DNA of 64,000 nt from an uncultured Clostridia bacterium (lineage in GTDB: Bacteria; Bacillota; Clostridia; TANB77; CAG-508): assembly GCA_934121905.1 (NCBI GenBank), contig CAKOVI010000007.1:1-64000 (forward strand), in the 5' to 3' direction. Below the pieces are notes generated by a model that was not told the DNA's origin, ran no database searches, and saw nothing but the letters and a program-made list of their open reading frames with translations. The position numbers and the translations under genes were made by a program. Positions 1 through 9,862 of this stretch are shown piece by piece. How positions within the stretch are numbered: position 1 is the first letter of the stretch; each line of letters starts with the position of its first letter.

Positions 1-142
1 TTTACACCTATATTATACTAAATTTCTTTTAGTCTTACAATAACCATTAATGTAATACGAATTTCTAGTTATATTTTCCTAAATAGAATTTACTTTTTCA
101 TTTCACTATAAAAAGGATAATTTAAAAATATTGCAAAAACCC

Positions 143-172
143 TTGAATAAATACTACAAAATGTGCTATAAT
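143..172 (+). promoter_or_regulatory. Predicted sigma-A promoter of pyk
   Basis: A TTGAAT -35 box (143-148) and a consensus TATAAT -10 box (167-172) are separated by 18 bases and lie about 40 bases upstream of the pyruvate kinase start. The bases before it (1-142) are very A+T-rich and show no gene. Confidence 0.6.
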
Positions 173-212
173 ACCAAAAGTTGTAATTTTTAGAAGGAGG
201 AATTTTAAAGAA

Positions 213-1646
213 ATGAAAGCTTTAAGAAAAACAAAAATAGTTGGAACAATAGGACCAGCAAGTGAAAACAAATTAGAAGAATTATTCGAAGCAGGATTAA
301 ATGTTTGCAGAATAAACTATTCACACGGAAGTTGGGATGAACAATCAGAAAAATCTGAAACAATAATGAAAATAAGAGAAGAAAAAGAATTACCAATCCC
401 AATGTTACTAGACATGAAAGGTCCAGAAATCAGAACAGGAATGTTATACACAGGAAAAAATCAAAAAATCCAATTAAAAGATGGACAAAAATTCACTTTA
501 GTAAACGAAGATATAGAAGGAAATGAAGAAAAAGTTTCTGTAACATATAAAGAACTATATAAAGACGTTGTACCAGGAACAAAAATCTTAATAGATGATG
601 GAGCAATAGAATTAAAAGTTGACGAAGTTGTTGGAAAAGATATAGTTACAACAGTAGTTCATGGAAATGGACTAGGAAGCAGAAAAACAATGAACTTACC
701 TGGAACAATAATCAGATTACCAGGACTAGCTGAAAAAGATATAGAAGATTTAAAAACAGCATGTGAGCATGACTATGATTTCGTAGCAATATCATTTGCA
801 AGAAACTTAGAAGATATAAGAAATGTAAGAAAAGTATTAGATGAAAATGGTGGAAAAGATATCCAAATCATCACAAAAATAGAAAACGTAGAAGGATTAG
901 CAAACTTAGATGATATCTTAAACGAAGCTGACGGACAAATGATAGCTCGTGGAGACATGGCTACAGAAACAGACTTTACAGAACCACCAGTAGTTCAAAA
1001 GAGAATCATAAAAACATCTAACAAATTATATAAACCAGCTATAACAGCTACACAAATGTTAGAATCAATGACACATCAACCATTACCAACAAGAGCAGAA
1101 GCATCAGACGTAGCAAATGCAATATTTGATAGAACAAGTGCTATAATGCTTTCAGGAGAATGTGCTCAAGGAGACTATCCAGTTGAATGTGTTGAAACAA
1201 TGGTTAAAATTGCAAACAGAGTTGAACCAGAAATCAATTACTGGAAGAGATTTGATGAAAATAAAGACATCGAATTATTAAACTATGGAGAAAAAGTTGC
1301 ATACTCAGCATGTGTATCAGCAAAAGTTATGAATGCAGATGCAATAGTTTGCTACACAAATACAGGAAATACAGCAAAACGTTTAGCAGGACTTGGAGCA
1401 GGATGCCCAATCTTAGCTATAACAGACAACAAGAGAACTTTCCGTCAATTAGCATTAGTATGGAATGTTACTCCAATATTAGTTGAAAAAGCAGAAAGTA
1501 TTGAAAAAACAATCGAAGCAGGAATTGAAAAATTAAAAAATAAAGAAATTTTAGAAAACGGAGATACAGTTGTTATTACTGGTGGAAGCCAAATGTTACC
1601 AGACGCTAATACAAGTAAAACAATTGGTGGAGTTTTAAAAATATAA
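213..1646 (+). CDS. pyk: Pyruvate kinase
   Basis: Cytoplasmic glycolytic enzyme that converts phosphoenolpyruvate and ADP to pyruvate and ATP. The 477-residue protein starts with the family N-terminus (RKTKIVGTIGPAS, then CRINYSHG). It carries the K-G-P-E-I-R-T segment, the ARGDMA loop of the active site and the ATQMLESM motif, followed by the C-terminal allosteric domain. The length is that of the short form without the extra PEP-utiliser domain. The start is set by a GGAGG ribosome binding site at 195-200. It is a single-gene unit, with a promoter at 143-172 and a terminator right after the stop. In this organism, which imports sugar by PTS, its PEP consumption competes directly with the fru/pts genes downstream. 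Confidence 0.97.
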   Translation: MKALRKTKIVGTIGPASENKLEELFEAGLNVCRINYSHGSWDEQSEKSETIMKIREEKELPIPMLLDMKGPEIRTGMLYTGKNQKIQLKDGQKFTLVNEDIEGNEEKVSVTYKELYKDVVPGTKILIDDGAIELKVDEVVGKDIVTTVVHGNGLGSRKTMNLPGTIIRLPGLAEKDIEDLKTACEHDYDFVAISFARNLEDIRNVRKVLDENGGKDIQIITKIENVEGLANLDDILNEADGQMIARGDMATETDFTEPPVVQKRIIKTSNKLYKPAITATQMLESMTHQPLPTRAEASDVANAIFDRTSAIMLSGECAQGDYPVECVETMVKIANRVEPEINYWKRFDENKDIELLNYGEKVAYSACVSAKVMNADAIVCYTNTGNTAKRLAGLGAGCPILAITDNKRTFRQLALVWNVTPILVEKAESIEKTIEAGIEKLKNKEILENGDTVVITGGSQMLPDANTSKTIGGVLKI

Positions 1647-1662
1647 TTGAAATAATATATAT

Positions 1663-1695
1663 AAAAAAATAGCAACATTGTTTGCTATTTTTTTG
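1663..1695 (+). terminator. Intrinsic terminator of pyk
   Basis: AAAAAATAGCAA and TTGCTATTTTTTT form a stem around a five-base loop, ending in a T run, 17 bases after the pyk stop. Confidence 0.8.
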
Positions 1696-1789
1696 TACTA
1701 TAAATATACGAAAAATTTTCAAAATACTACTTGAATACGGCAGGACTTTGTGATATAGTATTAAAAACTAGATTAAGGAGTGGATAAAC

Positions 1790-3502
1790 TTGAAGAAAAA
1801 TATCAATTACTTCAAAACATACGAAATAGAAGATTTAAAAGATATGTTAGAAAAAACGGCCAATAAAAATAGTACAAAAATAGCATTTAAAGTAAAAGAT
1901 AGCAATGGAAAAATAATAAATAAAACTTATATAGACTTCAAAAATGATGTACAAAATTTAGCAACAAAACTAATGCAAATGGGAATGCAAAATCAAAGAA
2001 TAGCAGTAATGGGAAAAAATAGCTACTTTTGGGCAATATCATATTTGGCAGCAACCATAATAGGAATTGTAGTACCAATAGATAAAGAAGCATCAAAAGA
2101 AAATGTAAAAGAATTTTTAAATGTATCTAATGCTAAAGCAATAATTGCAGATAACAAGTACTTAAATGAAATATTTGAAATAAAATCAAAATTAAAAAAT
2201 GAAGTATTATTAATAGATATACAAAACACGTCACAATACACGAATTTATCAGATTTAATAAAAGATGGAAAAAAATTAATTGATGGCGGAAACAAAGAAT
2301 ATGAAAACATCAAAATAAATCCAGATGAAATGAAAATATTATTATTCACATCAGGAACAACAGGAAACTCAAAAGCAGTTATGTTATCACATAAAAATAT
2401 ATGTTCAAATATAATTTCAATTGCAAGTATAGTAAAAGTAGATAATTCTACAAAGGTTTTATCTATTTTACCCTTACATCATACATATGAATGCACTATA
2501 GGATATTTGCTAGTAATATATGGAGGAGGAACAATTTGCTATTGTGATGGATTAAGATATATTACAAAGAATATACAAGAATATCAGCCAACATTCATAT
2601 TATGTGTGCCATTGCTTTTGGAAAATGTATATAAAAAAGTAATAAAAACATTAAAATCAAGTTTACCAGAAAAATATACAAAAGATGAAAGCAAAATAAT
2701 AGACAATTTGCCATTTTACTTAAAAGGAATTGTAAAAAGAAAGGTAAAAAAATCACTAGGTGGAAAAATAAAAACATTTATAGTAGGGGCTGCAGCAATT
2801 AAGCCAGAATTGGTAGAAGCTTTTTTCAAACTTGGAATAAAAGTTTTACAAGGATATGGTTTAACAGAATGTTCGCCTTTGGTTGCAGGAAACAACGATT
2901 TTTACTACAAAGCAGCATCTTGTGGAATGCCAATACCAAATGTAGAATACAAAATAGATAATCCAAATGATGAAGGAATTGGAGAAATAATTGTAAAAGG
3001 ACCAAATATAATGCTGGGATATTATGGAAATGAAGAAGCAACAAAAAAAGTTTTAGTTGATGGCTGGTTTCATACAGGAGATTTGGGATATATCGATGAT
3101 GAAGAATTTTTATACATTTCTGGAAGAAGTAAAAATATGATTCTTACTAAAAATGGCGAAAATATTTACCCAGAAGAAATTGAAAATATCTTAAATGATG
3201 ATGATTTGATTGAAGAATCATTGGTTATAGGAACATCAAATGGAAAAGATGACGTACAAGTTAAAGCAAAAATATTTCCTAATATTGAAGCAATTAAGGA
3301 ATATTTAGGAAATAAAATTCCTACAAAAGAAGAAATAAGTAAGATTTTAAATGAAGCAGTGAAAAAGGCTAATGAGAAATTACCTAATTTTAAGCATATT
3401 AAGTCTTTTAAGATTATGGATGAGGATTTTGAAAGAACCACAACTAATAAGGTTAAGAGATTTGGTAAAAATGTTGAAGATGATGATGGGAAAGAAAAAT
3501 AA
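1790..3502 (+). CDS. AMP-forming acyl-CoA synthetase (long-chain fatty acid-CoA ligase type)
   Basis: Activates a fatty acid to acyl-AMP and then acyl-CoA. The 570-residue protein has the ANL-superfamily motifs in order: P-loop LLFTSGTTGNSKAV near residue 185, a GYGLTECSP motif in the middle, GWFHTGDLGYID and then the hinge GRSKNMI. The C-terminal catalytic lysine region follows (ERTTTNKVKR). The start is TTG at 1790, chosen because AAGGAG lies nine bases upstream and no ATG fits. It is monocistronic, with its own terminator. The exact chain-length specificity cannot be read from the sequence; it could also serve an acyl carrier protein. Confidence 0.9.
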   Translation: MKKNINYFKTYEIEDLKDMLEKTANKNSTKIAFKVKDSNGKIINKTYIDFKNDVQNLATKLMQMGMQNQRIAVMGKNSYFWAISYLAATIIGIVVPIDKEASKENVKEFLNVSNAKAIIADNKYLNEIFEIKSKLKNEVLLIDIQNTSQYTNLSDLIKDGKKLIDGGNKEYENIKINPDEMKILLFTSGTTGNSKAVMLSHKNICSNIISIASIVKVDNSTKVLSILPLHHTYECTIGYLLVIYGGGTICYCDGLRYITKNIQEYQPTFILCVPLLLENVYKKVIKTLKSSLPEKYTKDESKIIDNLPFYLKGIVKRKVKKSLGGKIKTFIVGAAAIKPELVEAFFKLGIKVLQGYGLTECSPLVAGNNDFYYKAASCGMPIPNVEYKIDNPNDEGIGEIIVKGPNIMLGYYGNEEATKKVLVDGWFHTGDLGYIDDEEFLYISGRSKNMILTKNGENIYPEEIENILNDDDLIEESLVIGTSNGKDDVQVKAKIFPNIEAIKEYLGNKIPTKEEISKILNEAVKKANEKLPNFKHIKSFKIMDEDFERTTTNKVKRFGKNVEDDDGKEK

Positions 3503-3513
3503 TATTATAAAAA

Positions 3514-3555
3514 GAAAAAAGCAGTATTTTCTGAGTTGAAGATACTGCTTTTTCT
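3514..3555 (+). terminator. Intrinsic terminator after the acyl-CoA ligase
   Basis: AAAAAGCAGTATTTT pairs with GATACTGCTTTTT. It lies just after the stop and directly before a REP-like hairpin. The neighbouring prs gene is convergent, so the pair of hairpins separates the two units. Confidence 0.75.
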
Positions 3556-3560
3556 GATTG

Positions 3561-3592
3561 GGACCGTTTCTTTTTGCTAAAAGAAACGGTCC
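3561..3592. repeat. REP-like hairpin (GGACCGTTTCTTTT type)
   Basis: Perfect 14-base inverted repeat, GGACCGTTTCTTTT and its complement, around TGCT. The same core recurs in the cluster at 54320-54411. It lies between two convergent genes and could act as a terminator for prs. Confidence 0.8.
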
Positions 3593-3604
3593 TTTCACGA
3601 AAGA

Positions 3605-4693
3605 TTATTTTTTAGAATTTTGTACAGTTTTAAATGTTTCATTAGTTCTATTAAAATATTGAGTCAAAGGCTCTTTTTTATCCATACTATCAATAACTTG
3701 GGCAACAAAATAAGACATATCAACACTATGGAACCAATCGTGGCTTGAAAATTCAGTTGGAATATAAGAAAGGTTAGTAGTATAAAGAGAGTCAAATAAC
3801 CCTTCATTATGAGCATCTAAAAATTTATCAAAACCTTCTGTAAATAAAGCAAAAGTACAAGTAATACAAATTTTATTAGCACCCATCTCGCGTAATTTTT
3901 GAGATACTTCAATTACAGAACCTCCAGAGGCAATCATATCATCAACGATTACAACATTTTTTCCTTTAACATCACTTCCCATATAAGTATGAGCAACAAC
4001 GGGATTTTTACCATTAACAAGTTTACTTAAATCACGTCTTTTGTAAAATACACCAACATCACATCCTATAATTTCAGCATAATAACGAGCTCTTTCCATT
4101 GCTCCAAAATCGGGACTTATTACGATAGAATTTTCGAAGATTGTTGAGTCATTAGATGCCATTTCTTCGATTATTGTACTTGATGGATAGAAGTTATCAA
4201 AAGATAAGCTAGGTGTTGCATTTATAACATTTGGATCATGTGCATCAAATGTTATAATACTTTTTACTCCTAATCTTTCAAGTTCTTGAAGTGCAATAGC
4301 ACAGTCTAAGGATTCTCTTCCTTTTCTACGATGTTGTCTTGCCTGATATAATAATGGCATAACAACAGTTACTTTTGCACTATGACCACATGTTGCTGAA
4401 ATTACTCTTTTTATATCTTGAAAGTGTTCATCTGGCATCATTTCATGGTCTTTTCCGTGACATTTATATGTTACACCATAATTTCCAATGTCACAAAGTA
4501 TGTATATTTCTTTATCTCTTACAGAGTCTGTTATTATGACTTTTCCTTCTCCATTAGAAAAACGTGAAGCGTCTAATGTAGCTATGTATTTTTTGTTTGT
4601 TTCATTACGTATCTGTAGTAAATTTTGTTCTACTTTTTCTCCAAATTCTTTGCAATTATCTAGTACTAGTAATGCTAAATCATTTTTTGACAT
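3605..4693 (-). CDS. prs: Ribose-phosphate pyrophosphokinase (PRPP synthetase)
   Basis: Makes 5-phosphoribosyl-1-pyrophosphate from ribose 5-phosphate and ATP for nucleotide, histidine and tryptophan synthesis. The 362-residue protein shows the ARQHRRKGRES segment, an FDAHDP metal site, and the PRPP loop VVIVDDMIASGGS near residue 245. It is some 45 residues longer than the usual bacterial enzyme of about 315 residues. The extra length is spread over the N-terminus and the region after the FDAHDP motif, so this is the longer variant class. On the minus strand a GGAGG site precedes the ATG by eight bases. It is the only minus-strand gene in the first 11 kb and forms its own unit. Confidence 0.92.
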   Translation of the reverse strand: MSKNDLALLVLDNCKEFGEKVEQNLLQIRNETNKKYIATLDASRFSNGEGKVIITDSVRDKEIYILCDIGNYGVTYKCHGKDHEMMPDEHFQDIKRVISATCGHSAKVTVVMPLLYQARQHRRKGRESLDCAIALQELERLGVKSIITFDAHDPNVINATPSLSFDNFYPSSTIIEEMASNDSTIFENSIVISPDFGAMERARYYAEIIGCDVGVFYKRRDLSKLVNGKNPVVAHTYMGSDVKGKNVVIVDDMIASGGSVIEVSQKLREMGANKICITCTFALFTEGFDKFLDAHNEGLFDSLYTTNLSYIPTEFSSHDWFHSVDMSYFVAQVIDSMDKKEPLTQYFNRTNETFKTVQNSKK

Positions 4694-4784
4694 ATTTATT
4701 TCCTCCTTGATTGGCTTAGCTTGGAAGCTAGCTTCTTATTTAATTATATTGGGGATGGGGAAAAAAGTCAAGCTGTGTAGAAAA

Positions 4785-4844
4785 ATCTTTTTGTATTGGG
4801 GACGGTTCTTTTGAGCTACAAGAACCGCCCCAAATACAAAAAGA
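4785..4844. repeat. REP-like hairpin (GGGGACGGTTCTT type) upstream of fruK
   Basis: Arms of about 25 bases (ATCTTTTTGTATTGGGGACG and onward, with its near-perfect complement) flank a nine-base loop between prs and fruK. It belongs to the family found at 19282, 30713 and 52845. It sits 50 bases before the fruK start and would be in its 5' leader if the promoter is upstream. Confidence 0.8.
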
Positions 4845-4893
4845 TGTATATTTGTTGAAAAATTGGAAAAACTAACATAAAGGAGAAAAAAAG

Positions 4894-5802
4894 ATGATAT
4901 ATACAATAACACTAAACCCAGCTTTAGACTATACCATAAGTTTAAAAAATCTAACTATCAATGAAATAAATACAAGCCTAAATGAACATATACTTCCAGG
5001 CGGAAAAGGAATAAATGTATCAATAATATTAAAAAGGCTTGGTGTTGAATCTACTATCATTGGCTTTATTTCAGGATTTGTAGGGGAAGAAATTAAACGA
5101 CTTGTGGAAATTGAAAATATAAAAACAGAATTTATAAAATTAAAAGGTGAAAATTCAAGAATAAATATAAAAATTTTAGAAGAAAATAACGAAACAGCCA
5201 TAAATTGTAAAGGACCACATATAGAAAATGAATATATAGAAAAATTGTATCAAAAATTAGATTATTTAAAAGACGATGATATTTTAGTTATATCAGGAAG
5301 TGTACCAAAAGGAATAAATGAAGAAATTTATGAAAAAATATGTGAAAGGATACGTAGTAAAAATATCAAGATTGTTGTCGATTCTACAAAAGATTTGTTA
5401 TTAAATACGCTAAAATACAAGCCATTTTTGATAAAACCAAATCATCATGAATTAGGAGAAATATTTTACACCAAAATTAAAACCAAAGACCAAGCCCTAG
5501 AATATGCACAAAAATTACAACAAAATGGTGCTCAAAATGTACTTGTTTCTATGGGAAGTGATGGTTCAGTTCTTTTAGATGAAAATGGAAATGCGCATAA
5601 ATACGATGCAATAAAAAATAAGAATATTGTAAATACTGTTGGAGCTGGAGATTCTATGGTAGCAGGATTTTTAGCAGGATATTTAAAATATAAAAATTAT
5701 GAAGATGCTTTGAAATTAGGCATTGCATCGGCCTCTGCGACAGTGAACTCTGTATATCTTGGGATGAAAGATAAAATTTTTGAATATTTTACTAGCTTTT
5801 AA
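4894..5802 (+). CDS. fruK: 1-phosphofructokinase
   Basis: Phosphorylates fructose 1-phosphate, the product of the PTS permease encoded next, to fructose 1,6-bisphosphate. The 302-residue protein belongs to the PfkB/ribokinase family. It has the N-terminal LNPALDYT, the glycine pair GGKGINVS near residue 38, and the C-terminal NTVGAGDSMVAGFLAGY anion hole with the catalytic Asp. The length is normal. AAAGGAG precedes the ATG. It is the first gene of fruK-fruA-ptsH-ptsI. No DeoR-type FruR regulator is encoded beside it, unlike the common fruRKA arrangement. Confidence 0.93.
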   Translation: MIYTITLNPALDYTISLKNLTINEINTSLNEHILPGGKGINVSIILKRLGVESTIIGFISGFVGEEIKRLVEIENIKTEFIKLKGENSRINIKILEENNETAINCKGPHIENEYIEKLYQKLDYLKDDDILVISGSVPKGINEEIYEKICERIRSKNIKIVVDSTKDLLLNTLKYKPFLIKPNHHELGEIFYTKIKTKDQALEYAQKLQQNGAQNVLVSMGSDGSVLLDENGNAHKYDAIKNKNIVNTVGAGDSMVAGFLAGYLKYKNYEDALKLGIASASATVNSVYLGMKDKIFEYFTSF

Positions 5803-5880
5803 GCAAAAATAAAAATATATCCCCCAAAAAAGGACGGCACCAAAAGGGCAAAAGGGAAAAAGAAAGGAGACTTACTCAAA

Positions 5881-7788
5881 ATGAAAATAACAGACCTAAT
5901 AAAAAAAGATGCCATTGACTTAAACATCCAAATAACAACCAAAAAAGACCTAATAAAAAAAGCAGTAGAATTAATGGCACAAAATGGAAACATAAAAGAC
6001 ATAAACGAATATGAAAAACTTGTTCTAAAAAGAGAAGAAGAAGGCTCAACAGGCATAGGAGAAGGAATAGCAATTCCGCACGGTAAAGGAGAATGTATAT
6101 CTAAACCAGGACTTGCTGCAATGGTAATTCCAGATGGTGCAGATTTTGATGCATTAGATGGAAATAAAGTAAACTTATTATTTTTAATAGCAGCACCAGA
6201 CACGAAAGACAACATTCATTTAGATGTTTTAAGCAGATTATCCACATTATTAATGGATACAAATTTCAAAGAAAAATTATTAAATGCAAAATCTAAAGAG
6301 GAATTTTTGAAAGTAATAGATGAAGCAGAAAGTGCAAAATTAAACCAAAGCGAAACTCGAGCAAATGGATATGAATTACTTGGAATTACAGGATGTCCAA
6401 CTGGAATAGCACATACTTATATGGCAGCAGAAGGGCTGGAAAATGCAGGAAAAGAGACAGGACATCTAATAAAAGTAGAAACACAAGGCCAATCAGGAGC
6501 ACAAAATGTTTTAACAGAGGAAGAAATAAAAAAAGCAAAAGCAATTATAATTGCAGCAGATGTAAATGTAGATTTATCTAGATTTGATGGTAAAAGAATT
6601 TTAAGAACAGGTGTTACAGATGGAATTCGTAGACCAAAAGAACTGATAGAAAAAGCATTAAATGATGATATACCTGTTTATCATAATATAGGTTCTGATG
6701 AGGGTGCGGAAAATAACGGAGGAAAAGAATCGGGTGGAAAAAATATTTACAAACATCTAATGAGTGGTGTTACACATATGTTACCATTCGTTGTAGGTGG
6801 AGGGATTTTAATTGCTATTGCATTTTTGCTAGATGATTATTCAATAAACCCTGCAAATTTTGGTATGAATACGCCACTTGCAGCATTTTTCAAAACAATT
6901 GGTGGAATGGCATTTGATTTTATGCTATTAATTTTGGCAGGTTATATTGCTATGAGTATAGGAGATAGGCCAGGTCTAGTTGTGGGATTTGTAGGAGGGG
7001 CAATTGCCAAAGCAGGGACAACTTTTACTTCACTTAGTAATCCTGAAGAAGTTTTAGTAAGTTCAGGATTTTTAGGAGCTTTGCTTGCAGGTTTCATTGG
7101 TGGATATGTTATTTTGCTTTTAAAGAAAGTATTTAGCTTTATGCCAAAGAGTTTAGAAGGAATTAGAACAATTTTAATTTATCCTGTTGCAGGAGTACTT
7201 TTAATAGGAATAATAATGTTATTAATAAATCCATTTGTAGCAGCGATAAACACAGGTCTAAACAATTTCTTATTCTCCTTAAGTGGTGTAAATAAAATTA
7301 TTTTAGGAGCAATACTTGCAGGTATGATGTCTGTAGACCTAGGAGGACCAGTAAATAAAGCAGCATATACATTTGGTACAGGAATGCTTGCTGAAGGTCA
7401 TTATGAAATAATGGCAGCAGTTATGATAGGTGGAATGGTTGCACCACTTGCAATTGCATTAATAGCAACATTTTTCCCTAAAAAACTCCCTAAAAAAGAA
7501 AGACAAGCAGGACTTTTAAATTATGTTATGGGGTTATCATTTATTTCAGAAGGAGCAATACCATTTGCATCTGCTGACCCATTTAGAGTTTTACCATCAT
7601 GTGTTGTAGGATCCGCTGTATCTGGAGCAATGTCTATGGCATTTAACTGTACTTTGATGGCTCCTCATGGTGGAATATTTGTACTTCCTCTTATTGGAAA
7701 TTGGGGTTGGTATTTGGTTTCCATAATTGTTGGTTCAATAGTTGCTATGGCAATTATGGCGGCTCTTAAGAAAAATGTATGGGAGTGA
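5881..7788 (+). CDS. fruA: PTS fructose permease, fused IIA-IIB-IIC
   Basis: Imports fructose and phosphorylates it at C1. The 635 residues contain three domains. IIA (about 1-150) has the phospho-His site GIAIPHGKG. IIB (about 165-265) has the phospho-Cys site GITGCPTGIAHTY near residue 174. The membrane IIC domain (about 290-630) has eight or more hydrophobic segments, with GGPVNKAAYTFG and a C-terminal SEGAIPFA motif. It lies 78 bases after fruK with its own AAAGGAG site. The gap holds a degenerate GGACGGCACC piece resembling the REP family. The stop overlaps the ribosome binding site of ptsH, so translation is probably coupled. Confidence 0.95.
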   Translation: MKITDLIKKDAIDLNIQITTKKDLIKKAVELMAQNGNIKDINEYEKLVLKREEEGSTGIGEGIAIPHGKGECISKPGLAAMVIPDGADFDALDGNKVNLLFLIAAPDTKDNIHLDVLSRLSTLLMDTNFKEKLLNAKSKEEFLKVIDEAESAKLNQSETRANGYELLGITGCPTGIAHTYMAAEGLENAGKETGHLIKVETQGQSGAQNVLTEEEIKKAKAIIIAADVNVDLSRFDGKRILRTGVTDGIRRPKELIEKALNDDIPVYHNIGSDEGAENNGGKESGGKNIYKHLMSGVTHMLPFVVGGGILIAIAFLLDDYSINPANFGMNTPLAAFFKTIGGMAFDFMLLILAGYIAMSIGDRPGLVVGFVGGAIAKAGTTFTSLSNPEEVLVSSGFLGALLAGFIGGYVILLLKKVFSFMPKSLEGIRTILIYPVAGVLLIGIIMLLINPFVAAINTGLNNFLFSLSGVNKIILGAILAGMMSVDLGGPVNKAAYTFGTGMLAEGHYEIMAAVMIGGMVAPLAIALIATFFPKKLPKKERQAGLLNYVMGLSFISEGAIPFASADPFRVLPSCVVGSAVSGAMSMAFNCTLMAPHGGIFVLPLIGNWGWYLVSIIVGSIVAMAIMAALKKNVWE

Positions 7789-7792
7789 TTTT

Positions 7793-8056
7793 ATGGTAAA
7801 AGATATGATTGTAATTGAAAATGAAACAGGTATTCATGCAAGACCTGCAACAGAGATTTCGAAAGAAGCTATGAAATATAAAAGTGATATAAAATTTGTT
7901 GTAAATGGAAAAACGGCAAATGCTAAATCTCCACTTATGATTATGGCAGCTGGAATAAAGTCAAAATCAGAAATGGAAATAATATGTGATGGGGAAGATG
8001 AAGAAGAGGCGTTAGAAGGATTAAAGACTGTAATTAAAAATCAAATTGATAAATAA
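7793..8056 (+). CDS. ptsH: Phosphocarrier protein HPr
   Basis: Small phosphocarrier that passes phosphate from Enzyme I to the EIIA domain of FruA. The 87 residues carry TGIHARPAT with the phospho-accepting His15, and KSPLMIM with Ser46. Ser46 is the regulatory site of HPr kinase in Firmicutes, so CcpA-type catabolite control is expected. The start at 7793 is chosen over an upstream in-frame ATG at 7742, because the latter lies inside fruA and would add 17 residues absent from HPr. GGGAG at 7781-7785 overlaps the fruA stop. Confidence 0.96.
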   Translation: MVKDMIVIENETGIHARPATEISKEAMKYKSDIKFVVNGKTANAKSPLMIMAAGIKSKSEMEIICDGEDEEEALEGLKTVIKNQIDK

Positions 8057-8069
8057 AGGAGTTTAAGAT

Positions 8070-9764
8070 ATGCTAAAAGGAATGGGAATTTCTGATGGGA
8101 TTGGAATAGGAAAAGTCATCATATTAAATAATGAGGATATTAAAACAGAAAAGATTAGAACCAATGATGTAGAACAAGAGAAAAAGATTTTTTTAGATGC
8201 AATCCAAAGTGTAAAAGACGAAACAGAAAATCTTATAAGCACTTTAGATGGAACAGAAAAAGATATAATGGAAGCATATCTTATGATTTTACAAGATGAT
8301 ACTTTATCTGAAGAAATTATAAAAACTATTGAACAAGAAAAGTGTAATGCAGCATATGGAGCAGATTTTGGATTTAATAAAATTATTCAAATGTTTGAAC
8401 AAATGGATGACCCATATATGGCAGCTAGAAGTCGAGATATTGCCGATATGAAAAGAAAGGTTTTATCTAAAATTTTAAATATAAAAGAAATAAATTTGTC
8501 AAATTTACCGATTCATACAATTTTAGTTGCAAAAGAACTTTCAACATCAAATACAGCAAAATTAGATTTAAAAAATATAGAAGGAATTATAACAGAAATT
8601 GGTGGAGAAAACTCACATACAGCTATTATGGCAAGAACTCATAGGATACCTGCAATTGTAGGAATTAAAAATGTTACTAATTTAATAAATGAAGAAGATG
8701 TAATAGCCATAAATGGAAAAACAGGAGAAATATTTATAAATCCATCAGAAGAAGAGGAAAAAAAGCTTAGAAAAATAAAAGAAAAATTTGCTGATGTTAA
8801 AAAGAAATTAGAAGAATATAAAAACAAGCCTTCAATTACAAAAGACGGTCATGAAGTTGAACTTTTGGCAAATATTGGAGATGTAAATGATATTAATATT
8901 GTAACAGAAAATACAGCAGAAGGAGTAGGGCTTTTTAGAAGTGAATTTTTATATATGAATTCTGACGATTTTCCAACAGAAAATGAGCAATTTGAGGCAT
9001 ATAAAAAAGTGGCTGAAAGTATGCCAAATAAGAAAATTGTTATAAGAACTTTAGATATTGGAGGAGACAAGAATTTAAAATATATGAAACTACCTCAAGA
9101 GGAAAATCCGTTTTTAGGATATAGAGCAATAAGGATATATTTAGATAATATTGCTTTATTTAAGGTTCAATTAAGAGCGATTTTAAGAGCAAGTCATTAT
9201 GGAAATTTGGCTATAATGTTTCCTATGATTGCTTCAGTTAAAGAATTAGTTGATGCTAAAAAGGTAGTAGAGGATGTCAAAAACGAGCTTAGAGAGAAAA
9301 ACATTCCATTTAATGAAAATATTGAAATAGGTATTATGATAGAAATTCCATCTGCAGCAATTATGGCAGATGAACTTGCCAAAGAATGTGATTTCTTTAG
9401 TATTGGAACAAATGATTTAATTCAATATACTTTGGCTGTTGAAAGAGGAAATGAAAAGGTAGCAAATCTTTATACACACTTTCATCCAGCAGTTATCAGG
9501 CTTATTAAGTATGTAATTGATTCGGCTCATAATAATGGTATTATATGTGGTATGTGTGGAGAGGCAGCTGGGGATAGTTTATATATTCCTTTACTTGTAG
9601 GTATGGGCTTAGACGATTTTTCTATGAATGCTAATAAGATTTTAGAAAGTAGAAAACTTATTATAGGATTGAATTATGAGGAGTGTAAATTGCTAGCTGA
9701 TGATGTTTTGAAGATGGTTCATAGAGAGGACATTAAGGAAAGATTGAATAATTTTGGAAAATGA
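8070..9764 (+). CDS. ptsI: PTS Enzyme I (phosphoenolpyruvate-protein phosphotransferase)
   Basis: Takes phosphate from PEP and transfers it to HPr. The 564-residue protein has the N-terminal HPr-binding domain, the phospho-His motif GGENSHTAIMAR near residue 183, then the PEP-binding barrel with GLFRSEFLYM, TLDIGGDK and SIGTNDLIQYTLA. The C-terminal catalytic Cys lies in the GMCGEAAGD segment. Length and motif order are normal. It follows ptsH by 13 bases with an AAAGGAG site and ends the fru/pts operon. No clear terminator hairpin follows, and the next promoter begins at its stop codon. Confidence 0.96.
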   Translation: MLKGMGISDGIGIGKVIILNNEDIKTEKIRTNDVEQEKKIFLDAIQSVKDETENLISTLDGTEKDIMEAYLMILQDDTLSEEIIKTIEQEKCNAAYGADFGFNKIIQMFEQMDDPYMAARSRDIADMKRKVLSKILNIKEINLSNLPIHTILVAKELSTSNTAKLDLKNIEGIITEIGGENSHTAIMARTHRIPAIVGIKNVTNLINEEDVIAINGKTGEIFINPSEEEEKKLRKIKEKFADVKKKLEEYKNKPSITKDGHEVELLANIGDVNDINIVTENTAEGVGLFRSEFLYMNSDDFPTENEQFEAYKKVAESMPNKKIVIRTLDIGGDKNLKYMKLPQEENPFLGYRAIRIYLDNIALFKVQLRAILRASHYGNLAIMFPMIASVKELVDAKKVVEDVKNELREKNIPFNENIEIGIMIEIPSAAIMADELAKECDFFSIGTNDLIQYTLAVERGNEKVANLYTHFHPAVIRLIKYVIDSAHNNGIICGMCGEAAGDSLYIPLLVGMGLDDFSMNANKILESRKLIIGLNYEECKLLADDVLKMVHREDIKERLNNFGK

Positions 9765-9793
9765 TTGAATTGATTGACATAATGTGATATAAT
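9765..9793 (+). promoter_or_regulatory. Predicted promoter of the three-repeat protein gene
   Basis: TTGAAT (9765-9770) and TATAAT (9788-9793) with a 17-base spacer lie directly after the ptsI stop and 70 bases before the next start. The leader contains GCCCCGTTT (9825-9833), whose complement occurs right after the gene at 11141-11149. Confidence 0.55.
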
Positions 9794-9862
9794 AAGGACA
9801 TTGCAAAATAATATTTTTTGTAGTGCCCCGTTTGCTTTTTATAATAAAAAGGAGGAAATAAC

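Noticed and set aside
7742..7792. N-terminal extension of HPr
   Set aside because: The extra 17 residues lie inside fruA in another frame. The ATG at 7793 has GGGAG and gives His15 and Ser46 at their standard positions.
9774..9793. TTGACA at 9774 as the -35 box with TATAAT at 9788
   Set aside because: The spacer would be only eight bases. TTGAAT at 9765 gives 17.
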